A stretch of 12,415 bases of DNA from positions 1,052,875 through 1,065,289 of the forward strand of contig MU646306.1 in assembly GCA_026770585.1 (NCBI GenBank). Direction: 5' to 3'. Below are positions 7,271 through 12,415 of the stretch, in pieces. The position numbers and the translations under genes are program-made. The first letter of the stretch is position 1; each line of letters begins with the position of its first letter. The notes under the pieces were generated by a model. It was given only the letters and a program-made list of their open reading frames with translations. It did no database searches and was not told where the DNA came from. The stretch comes from Baffinella frigidus (taxonomy: Eukaryota > Cryptophyceae > Cryptomonadales > Baffinellaceae).

Positions 7271-7975
7271 AAAGGTTTAGGGTTGAGGGATGAGGGTTGA
7301 GGTTTGAGGGTTGAGAGTTGAGAGTTCATGGTTTAGTTGAGGTGTTAGGTTCCAGGAGTCTGGGTTTGGGGTTGTGGGTATAGGGTTCGGGGTTTAGGAT
7401 TTAGGGTTGAGGGCTTGTTGTTTAAGGTCCAGTGTTTGGGTTTCATGATTCAGGATTCAGGATTCAGATTTCGGGGTTTGGGGTTTGAGACATGGGGTTT
7501 ATGATTTATGACTTATTGTTTAGGGTTTAGAGTCTAGGGTTGAGAGTTGAGGGTATGGGGTTCAAGATTTAGAGGATTTAGGGTTCAAGGTTTGGGGATG
7601 GGATTTATTATTGAGGTTTAGTGTTTTGGGTTTAGGGTTCAGTGTTTAGGGCTTTGTATTTAGGATTGAGGGTTGAGGGTTGAGGGCAGAGGGTTGAGGT
7701 TGTAGGGTTCAGGGTTTAGGGCTCAGGTTTCAGTGTTTAGGTTTTAGGGTTTATGGTAAGGGGTTCAGGGTTTAGGGTTAAGGGTTTAGGTGTCAGGTGT
7801 TAGGGGTTAGGGTTTAGTGTTTAGGAGTGAGGGTTTAGAGTTTAGGGTGTGAGGTTTAGGGTTTAGGGTTTAGGGTTTAGGGTTTAGGGTTTAGGGTTTA
7901 GGGATAGGGGTTTAGGGTTCAAGGTTGAGGATTTTGTGTTTCGGTTTTAGGGTTTAGGGTTGAGGTTTCAGCGTA
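7271..7975 (+). repeat. TTTAGGG array with seven perfect units
   Basis: Degenerate over most of its length, but 7855-7903 is seven exact TTTAGGG copies, the longest perfect run in the window. This supports TTTAGGG as the organism's telomere heptamer. Confidence 0.9.
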
Positions 7976-8046
7976 GTGTTCAAGGGAAAAACGCGAGGTT
8001 TAAGCAATGTTCAAACACGACCGCGACGATCCCAAAGGCAAGGTCA

Positions 8047-8176
8047 GACGAGTTGTAAGGGCCCTAGAGGTTTTTACGTTTCTCATGTTCTTCGAGCTCT
8101 CTCCATAGGCTCCATAGGGGTGAGACGAGTTGTAAGGGCTCTAGCAGTTTTTACGTTCCTTATGTTCTTCGAGCTC
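8047..8176 (+). repeat. 75-bp tandem duplication
   Basis: gacgagttgtaagggccctag and the following ~34 bases to gttcttcgagctc (8047-8101) recur at 8122-8176. The second copy runs directly into the dispersed ~100-bp repeat. Confidence 0.85.
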
Positions 8177-8715
8177 CCAACATAGGCGGACACTGGAACT
8201 TGTCCTGCAGAAAAGCCATGCTTTCTTTCGGATCACATTCAGGCCCCCCGGTGCAGAGGATCGCGGCAGAAACCGGCTAGAGGGTATCCTCATCGGGCAT
8301 GTACGAGTGACGGGGTTTAGGTCCTTTAGGTCCTTTAGGTTTTGATTTCTCCCAACATAGCCAAACGACACGTCTTTCCGTACCTAGGTAGAAAAGATCC
8401 TTTATTATTTCCTTTTAGGTCCTTTGACACTTATTGACACTTATTGACTTTATTCGAAAGTGAAAATGCACGGTGCAAGAATTGAGGCGAGATTAGGAAC
8501 AAGTCTGGGAACTGCACCAGAGTTTTCCTACTCAAGAAACTGCCACTACCCATGTGGGGGGATTGAGCATTTTGGTCCTTTTGGTGGAGTGTTTTAGGTC
8601 CTTTAGGTTTTAATTTCTCCCAACATACGCCAACGACACGCCGTTCCGTAGAAGGGATCTGCAGAGAAAGCATTTTTGCTTTCGGATCGCGTTGAGCTCT
8701 CCAGTGCAGAGGCTC
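8171..8715 (+). repeat. Dispersed ~100-bp repeat copies
   Basis: Copies at 8171-8271 and about 8628-8715 share ctcccaacata, ctgcagaaaag, gctttctttcggatc and gtgcagagg. 8326-8360 and 8592-8632 share tttaggtcctttaggtttt followed by atttctcccaacata. The stretch contains no supportable gene. Confidence 0.7.
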
Positions 8716-9024
8716 GTGAAGAGGGGGTAAAGGGTGGCTCTTTTGGGGTGTTTGGAGGTATACCAATTGGTGACCATGCCCGCCTACGCACCGAACCCAA
8801 GTCAGCCTTGTTCTGAGGCTCATGGTATCCCATGGTTGAAGTATAAAAGCTCCAGCCACGGATACCCCACAAGGTGAGAGGGATTGTGTGGGGGTGTGAG
8901 ATGAGACAGATGTCAAACCACACGCATGTAGAGGTTTCCCCCAATGTACGGAAGTCAGCGAGCGAGATTTCGTTATTTCGTTATTTCGCGAGAGAGTGAT
9001 CCTTTAGGTGGTTTGTGGTAAAAA
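8716..9024. other. Region without recognised gene
   Basis: About 300 bases with no repeat or gene I can support. A tataaaag is at 8842-8849, about 400 bp before the kinase start, and a short direct repeat ttatttcg occurs twice near 8974-8989. A long minus-strand open frame covers part of it but has no recognisable motif. Confidence 0.5.
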
Positions 9025-9225
9025 AGGCTCGTAACCTTCACCACTTTCGGCCACTTTGGGACTTAAGAATTCAAACTGCCTTGCGCCTTGGGGGCTCCTG
9101 CTCGCCGTCTCCCTTCTTCCCGTTTCACCCACAGCGCTCTTTCTCAGTGGATTCCAGTCTCTGAGCACGGCGCGAAACGCCCCAGCCGCAAACCAGCGAC
9201 TCCGTTACGCAAGGCGATCGCGCTG
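9025..9225 (+). repeat. Dispersed copy of the ~230-bp repeat at the NEK 5' end
   Basis: Shares ggctcgtaacct, tttctcagtggattccag, ctgagcacggcgcga and gccgcaaacc with the tandem copies at 5452-5900. Its right end stops about 26 bp before the kinase ATG, in the same orientation as the gene. Confidence 0.75.
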
Positions 9226-9251
9226 AGGTGTCCGGAAACGGGTTCGGCGCG

Positions 9252-9395
9252 ATGGGGGTGATGAAAGACTACGACCTGGGGCAGGAGCTAGGGAAGGGGG
9301 CCCAGGGCGTGGTGTTCAAGGCGACGAGGCGGGCGGATAGACTGCCCTGTGCGGTGAAGCAGGTGTTTTTGAGGAGCATGTCGCGCCGCGAGCAG
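9252..9395 (+). CDS. NEK exon 1
   Basis: 48 codons, phase 0. Opens with MGVMKDYDLGQELGKGAQG, carrying the nucleotide-binding loop and the AVK lysine, and ends SMSRREQ. The donor is CAG|GTGAGA, close to consensus. The ATG lies about 26 bp after a copy of the ~230-bp dispersed repeat, so the promoter or 5'UTR is probably repeat-derived. Confidence 0.88.
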
Positions 9396-12300
9396 GTGAG
9401 AGAGCAGCCTGGCTGTTTTGCACCATGACATTCCGCATCCCTCGCCCAGTGGACAGAGAGCCTGGCAGGATTTCTCTCTCCCAGCGTTCCGCGCGACTAT
9501 TTCGAAACATAACGCGCCGCACTCTTGAGATTTCCGAACAGCTGGGAGCACCGATCCTTCCACGGTTGCGATTTGATCCCAGAACCGTGGCGCAGGACCT
9601 CGCAGCACATGAAGTCAACGTCCTCGCCAAGCTCGACCATCCGCACGTGATCCGGTACCACCAGCCACCAGAAGTGAACCAGATCGAGCGATCACAAACG
9701 TTGATTTCCCCAGCGAGGTACATGAAAAACGTGTACCACCCAGGGCAATGCCCACAGGTCTCCATATCGCGATTTGTCGCGATTTGCGACTTCTGGTCGA
9801 TTTGCGACTTCTGGTGGCTGGTGGCACCCCCCCTCTCCTCGGGCATCCGGGGAGGAGCGCTCCTGTTCCACGAAGGCGCACACACTCATAGGCTAACGGA
9901 CTAAAAATGGGGTAGTTAGGCCTACGGAATTGCCTACCGTAGGCCGTAGGGCTCCTATGACCAAAAATTCTTGGTATTTTGGCCTACAGTAGGAGGTCCT
10001 AGGCAATGCCGTAGGCCTAACTACCCCATTTTTAGTCCATTACTCTATTAACACCGCCACCCATCCCGGCACCCCGACACCTGAGATCCAGCCACCGCCA
10101 GATACCTGGATTCCTTCATGCATGGCTCGACGCTGCACATTGTGACGGAGCTTGCGGAGGGGGGGAACCTGCACGAGCGGCTGCGGAAAGTTGGGGGCGG
10201 GAAGAAGCTGCCCGAGCGGCAGGTGTGGAAGTACTTTATACAGACGGCGCTTGGGCTCTACCACATCCACTCGAAAAACATCCTGCACCGTGACGTCAAG
10301 TATAGACCCCTCAACCCTAAACCCTACACCAAAACCCTAACCGTAAACCCTAACCCCTGAACTTCAAACACTACAGCCTAAACCGTAATACCTAAACCTA
10401 AACCCTGAACCCTGAACCCTAAACCCTAAACCCTAAACCCCACACCCTAAACCCTAAACCCCAAACCCTTAACCCTTAAAACCTAAACCCTAAACTAGGT
10501 GCATGAACATCTTTCTGACCAAAGGTGACGACGTAAAGGTGAATTCCCAGCTGGCCTCTCCTACCACGCCAGATTCTTGGAAGGGGTTGCCACAAGTCAA
10601 TTCCCTGGAAGGAGTAAGGGGAAATTATTCACTTTTGGGATAGTTCGACACCCAAAAGTTCGCTCGGAGAGAGCCGCCCCCCCACGAGGAATCTGGCGTG
10701 GTAGCTCTGTTTCACTCGGGTTGACCGACTATTCTCAAGTTGACATGCTGGGTATGTGGTGCAAACCTGTCAACTTTGGAGCGAAAATGAGCCTGTGCTC
10801 ACCAAATTGGCGAGTCCAAATAGACTGAGGCAGAGCTAGACCGCACGGTGGTGGCATGTCCCCTCCTCGACGCCCCTCTCGGACATTTGCATGTTTACCC
10901 TCTTCTCCAAGAGACCCTCGCACAATCTCGATGGCATCATTCCTGCAAGGCTCACACGTGTTGAACACCGATGACATTTATTTGACACCCATAAAAACGC
11001 GAAACCCTGGGTGTTACAGAGCGGAATCCAGCCGAGCGCGACCGCCCAGGGCGTGAAGCGGTCGTGTCACGACCGCACTTGACATTAAGTTATTAAGATG
11101 ACATTAAGTTATTAAGTTGTCAACTTAATAAACCCCGCCTTCCCCCTTAACAATGCACCGCACGCTATCACACAGCGGACCTCGAAGGGATTTTGAATAA
11201 CCCCTAAGCGATAAGACCTAGGACCCTACGGTAGGCAACCCGTAGAGGCATAGGGGGGTTCCTACGGATATGGCAACGGAAACTCGGCCCATTTTGGGCT
11301 TTTACATCCACGCTAGGTGGGCAACCTGGGCTTAATAATGCACCGCTCAACAATGCACTACACTCTAGGTGGGCGACCTGGGCGTGGCCAAGGTGCTGGA
11401 CAGCTCGATGGACATGGCGAAGACCATGGTTGGGACGCCCTACTACCTCAGCCCGGAGCTGTGCGAGGGGAAGGCGTATAATGATCGCACCGACACCTGG
11501 TTCCCTCCCCCCTCCAGGCCACACAGCGGGCTACGCAGGAAAACTCCAGTCAAATCTGACCCATTTTTCGTTGCCTTATCCCCCTTATGTCCCTGATTGC
11601 CTACCGTAGGGTCCAAGGTGTTTGTACAGTGTTATCGCGTGTGGGGTTTTCAAAATCTCTTCGAAGTCCGCTGTATGGGGTGCAACCCGAGGGTCCGAGA
11701 AGCGAACAGCCAGGGAGTGATTGGTTGGCGCGGGTGGGGTTTCTTACCGTGCTTTAGGCTTTAGGGTTCGGGGTTTAGGGTTTAGGGTTTAAGGTTTAGG
11801 GTTTAGGGTCAAGAGTTCAGGGTTTATTGTTTAGGGTTCTGTCCCTCTCTGCTGCAGCAGGTGGCTCGTAAAGTGTCAGCCAGGTCACTTGAGAAGAAAG
11901 AATATCTCAAAGAGATTCATCTCTCTGCATTCAACACCAGCCGCGCTCTGATCGCCTGCTCACCCAGCCCACTGTCCACACGGTGGGCTGCGAAGGTTTC
12001 GTTGGGGCTGGAATTCAGGGTGTTACGTGACCAAATTGCACCAGAAAATCCTTAAAGTTTACAACCTCAAGGCAAGTTGACTTTTGATCAAAGCTGCGTA
12101 GTCCACTGCGTGGATGGCAGATAATGTTTTTTATTGATGCCATACAACCTTTTTTTCTTCCATGCACACTAACCCCCCAACCCCGAATGCCGCCCGCAGG
12201 TCCCTCGGATGCGTGCTCTTCGAACTCTGCACCCTCAAACACCCCTTCGACGGTACTAACCAGGCCGCGCTCATCCTCAAAATCATCTGCGGGAAATACC

Positions 12301-12415
12301 CGCCCCTCCCGCGGGAGTACTCCCCGGGCCTCTCCGCGGTGCTCGACGCGTGCCTCCTCCGCGACGCCCGACGCCGCCCCAGCTCCGCGGCACTCCTCGC
12401 GCTTCCCGCTGTCGT
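9252..12415 (+). CDS. NEK (NIMA-related) Ser/Thr protein kinase, six exons, 3' partial
   Basis: Exons 9252-9395, 9596-9654, 10102-10299, 10499-10538, 11369-11499 and 12200-12415 (continuing). All introns are GT-AG and the frame holds throughout (phases 0,2,2,0,2). The 262 visible residues form a nearly complete kinase domain: glycine loop GKGAQG (14-19), ATP-binding Lys36 in AVK, helix C Glu54, HRDVK with catalytic Asp132, Asn137, Mg-binding Asp150 in GDLG, activation-loop end GTPYYLSPE, TWSLGCVLFELCTLKHPF, and KIICGKYPPLP then RRRPS. GDLGVAK, CTLKHPF and GKYPPLP are NEK hallmarks; NEKs act in cell-cycle, centrosome and cilium control. No key residue is missing, so it should be active. Start at 9252 (Met, G at +4); Met at 9261 is an alternative. 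An in-frame stop lies at 9162. The regulatory C-terminus is outside the window. Confidence 0.9.
9396..9595 (+). other. NEK intron 1
   Basis: 200 bp, donor gtgaga, acceptor gtggcgcag. It carries an 8-bp inverted pair, ccacggtt and aaccgtgg, just upstream of the acceptor (about 9560-9590), which could form a hairpin near the branch region. I see no coding content; the reading frame that crosses it is accidental. Confidence 0.75.
9596..9654 (+). CDS. NEK exon 2
   Basis: 59 bases, 19 codons plus two bases. It encodes DLAAHEVNVLAKLDHPHVI and the first two bases of the following Arg. It holds the helix C glutamate that pairs with the ATP-binding lysine. Splicing CG|GT to A|TACCTG restores VIRYLDSF, the usual NEK sequence, which fixes both sites. 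Confidence 0.87.
9654..9828. mobile_element. TIR element at the intron 2 donor
   Basis: A 22-nt terminal inverted repeat pairs 9654-9675 with 9807-9828, with one mismatch (18 nt perfect: ccaccagccaccagaagt). The interior carries tandem copies of cgatttgcgacttctgg next to the right arm. The left arm starts at the last base of exon 2, so the donor GT belongs to the element. No clear target-site duplication. Confidence 0.6.
9655..10101 (+). other. NEK intron 2, built from two TIR elements
   Basis: 447 bp. The first part is an inverted-repeat element (9654-9828) whose left arm includes the donor GT. The second is a MITE-like element (9896-10040). About 60 bp remain before acceptor ccgccag. No coding signal was seen. 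Confidence 0.75.
9896..10040. mobile_element. MITE-like element, 41-bp TIRs, TA flanks
   Basis: Left arm 9896-9936 and right arm 10000-10040 are inverted copies with two mismatches; the core is ggactaaaaatggggtag then ttaggcctacgg. TA lies on each side (9894-9895, 10041-10042), as for Tc1/mariner-type (Stowaway) insertions. The interior is a further set of cctacggtagg-like palindromes, so almost the whole 145 bp can fold. No coding capacity, so it would be non-autonomous. Confidence 0.8.
10102..10299 (+). CDS. NEK exon 3
   Basis: 198 bases completing Arg68 and ending within Lys134. It encodes YLDSFMHGSTLHIVTELAEG, then GNLHERL, the helix E region and HIHSKNILHRDV, so it covers the hinge and the catalytic loop with Asp132. 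The donor is CAA|GTATAG. The longer reading frame past 10299 is read-through into telomeric repeat. Confidence 0.88.
10300..10498 (+). repeat. NEK intron 3, composed of CCCTAAA telomere-like repeats
   Basis: A 199-bp intron in which nearly all bases are degenerate CCCTAAA units (variants CCCTGAA, CCTAAAC, CCCTTAA). Donor gtatag and acceptor taaactag bound it. The flanking exons join to HRDVKCMNIFLTKG, matching the NEK pattern HRD-x-K-x-x-N-x-x-L-T-K, so the splice sites are well constrained. Sense-strand CTAAAC units resemble branch-point sequences. Confidence 0.85.
10499..10538 (+). CDS. NEK exon 4, a 40-base microexon
   Basis: Completes Lys134, then CMNIFLTKGDDVK, and ends phase 0 at AAG|GTGAAT. 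It is too short to show as an open frame but is required: without it HRDVK would lose Asn137, which binds the second metal. It follows acceptor ctag directly after the telomere-like intron. Confidence 0.85.
10561..10704. mobile_element. Small TIR element with internal hairpin
   Basis: Inverted 16-mers ctaccacgccagattc (10561-10576) and gaatctggcgtggtag (10689-10704) bound 144 bp. Inside, acttttggg (10631-10639) and cccaaaagt (10651-10659) form a nested hairpin. CTC lies immediately outside each end and could be a 3-bp target duplication; this is weak evidence on its own. Confidence 0.55.
11058..11131. repeat. Palindrome cluster in intron 4
   Basis: A 19-bp perfect palindrome gcggtcgtgtcacgaccgc (11058-11076), then a 17-base unit gacattaagttattaag repeated at 11081 and 11100, the second running into a 23-bp palindrome centred at 11120 (ttattaagttg and its complement). 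No coding potential. Confidence 0.75.
11313..11331 (+). other. Decoy copy of the exon 5 acceptor and first codons
   Basis: ctaggtgggcaacctgggc at 11313-11331 repeats the real junction ctaggtgggcgacctgggc at 11365-11383, with one difference, 52 bp apart. It therefore duplicates the AG and the start of exon 5. Splicing here would add 52 bases, shift the frame and read GNLG in place of GDLG. Confidence 0.7.
11369..11499 (+). CDS. NEK exon 5, activation loop
   Basis: 131 bases, 43 codons plus two. It encodes VGDLGVAKVLDSSMDMAKT, then MVGTPYYLSPELCEGKAYNDRTDT and two bases of Trp191. It holds the Mg-binding Asp150, the segment before GTPYY that is normally phosphorylated, and the APE-equivalent SPE. 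The donor TG|GTTCCC was chosen because it joins to G|TCCCTC to give TWSLGCVLF. Its length is not a multiple of three, so skipping it would both remove the activation loop and shift the frame. Confidence 0.87.
11500..12199 (+). other. NEK intron 5
   Basis: 700 bp. The 5' part carries the right arm of the inverted repeat; 11758-11835 is a TTTAGGG-like block; the rest looks unique. Near the 3' end a T-rich tract (12149-12158), a consensus branch point cactaac (12167-12173) and acceptor cgcccgcag form a textbook 3' splice site. A frame open across 11861-12055 has no recognisable content. Confidence 0.75.
11758..11835 (+). repeat. TTTAGGG block in NEK intron 5
   Basis: About eleven variant heptamers in the TTTAGGG sense, the opposite of the CCCTAAA sense of intron 3. 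It is bounded by unique sequence on both sides. Confidence 0.85.
12200..12415 (+). CDS. NEK exon 6 (continues beyond window)
   Basis: Completes Trp191, then SLGCVLFELCTLKHPFDG, TNQAALILKIICGKYPPLP, and the C-lobe end with CLLRDARRRPSS, where the Arg of subdomain XI is present. It stays open to the last base. The C-lobe is GC-rich with strong C/G preference at third positions, unlike the AT-richer intron before it. Confidence 0.87.

Larger units (their letters stand above)
10539..11368 (+). other. NEK intron 4
   Basis: 830 bp, donor gtgaat, acceptor cactctag. It contains a TIR element (10561-10704), a palindrome cluster (11058-11131), the left arm of the inverted repeat around exon 5 (11173 to about 11300) and a decoy acceptor (11313-11331). 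The stretch 10705-11057 shows only a short inverted pair (agttgaca/tgtcaact near 10738-10778) and nothing coding. Confidence 0.75.
11173..11673. repeat. Long imperfect inverted repeat bracketing NEK exon 5
   Basis: The left arm (11173 to about 11300) and right arm (about 11555-11673) are inverted copies with gaps. Matching blocks include cagcggac.tcgaag and attttgaa (left 11173-11197), gcgataa (11208-11214), an 18-mer ggaccctacggtaggcaa (11221-11238) exact against 11597-11614, and ggcaacg with ccatttt further in. Exon 5 and its splice sites lie in the loop. The core cctacggtagg also occurs in the intron 2 MITE, so the two look related. Confidence 0.7.

Noticed and set aside
6065-7975. A true chromosome end
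   Set aside because: The arrays are degenerate, flanked by other sequence on both sides and contain unrelated islands, so they are interstitial.
8842-8849. TATA box (tataaaag) for the kinase
   Set aside because: It lies about 400 bp upstream of the start codon with no evidence of a transcription start nearby; TATA boxes are uncommon in many protists.
8431-8916. 161-codon minus-strand frame
   Set aside because: It crosses the dispersed repeat and has no recognisable domain, splice partner or coding-like composition.
9228-9251. GTG start for the kinase at 9228
   Set aside because: This is a eukaryotic gene; the first in-frame ATG is at 9252, with another at 9261.
9425-9904. 159-codon open frame across intron 1, exon 2 and intron 2
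   Set aside because: Only the 20 codons of exon 2 match NEK. The rest is intron and TIR element that happens to stay open.
11861-12055. Possible extra exon in NEK intron 5
   Set aside because: The kinase joins perfectly from exon 5 to exon 6 (TW|SLGCV) without it, and the peptide resembles nothing in the family.

Overview
This is nuclear DNA from a eukaryote. Coding stretches are GC-rich and broken by GT-AG introns, and there are no bacterial operons. The window is full of degenerate copies of the heptamer TTTAGGG, the telomere repeat typical of plants, green algae and several other protist lineages (for example dinoflagellates and relatives). The best guess is a unicellular alga or related protist with a repeat-laden, possibly subtelomere-derived region. 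I cannot name the species.

Two genes can be assembled exon by exon. (1) On the minus strand, 5211 to 3263, four exons encode a protein of about 503 residues. It has a basic/acidic N-terminal half with a short charged helix, then a HIRAN domain (the DNA 3'-end binding fold of HLTF/Rad5), then a Q/G/Y-rich tail of about eighteen 9-residue repeats. There is no helicase. (2) On the plus strand, 9252 to the window end, six exons encode a NEK (NIMA-related) Ser/Thr kinase with all catalytic residues present. It runs off the window near the end of the kinase domain.

Layout: 1-1150, degenerate duplicated units with exon-like minus-strand pieces. 1205-1446, a terminal-inverted-repeat (TIR) element. 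1535-2095, a degenerate repeat based on gttagc. 2195-3258, telomere-like arrays with strand switches around an exon-like fragment. 3263-5211, the HIRAN gene. 5250-5430, a 107-bp repeat. 5452-5960, a ~230-bp tandem repeat. 6065-7975, telomere-like arrays interrupted by a dispersed repeat. 7980-9020, further dispersed repeats. 9025-9225, a distant copy of the 230-bp repeat. 9252-12415, the kinase gene.

The most interesting structure is in the kinase introns. Intron 2 begins inside one TIR element, so that its 5' splice site lies in the TIR, and it carries a second MITE-like element. Intron 3 is made almost wholly of CCCTAAA repeats. Intron 4 holds a third TIR element and several palindromes. 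The activation-loop exon 5 is bracketed by a long imperfect inverted repeat spanning introns 4 and 5, with a duplicated decoy copy of its own 3' splice site upstream. Together these suggest that mobile and telomeric repeats have built or remodelled the introns of a conserved kinase, and that exon 5 could be skipped or circularised.
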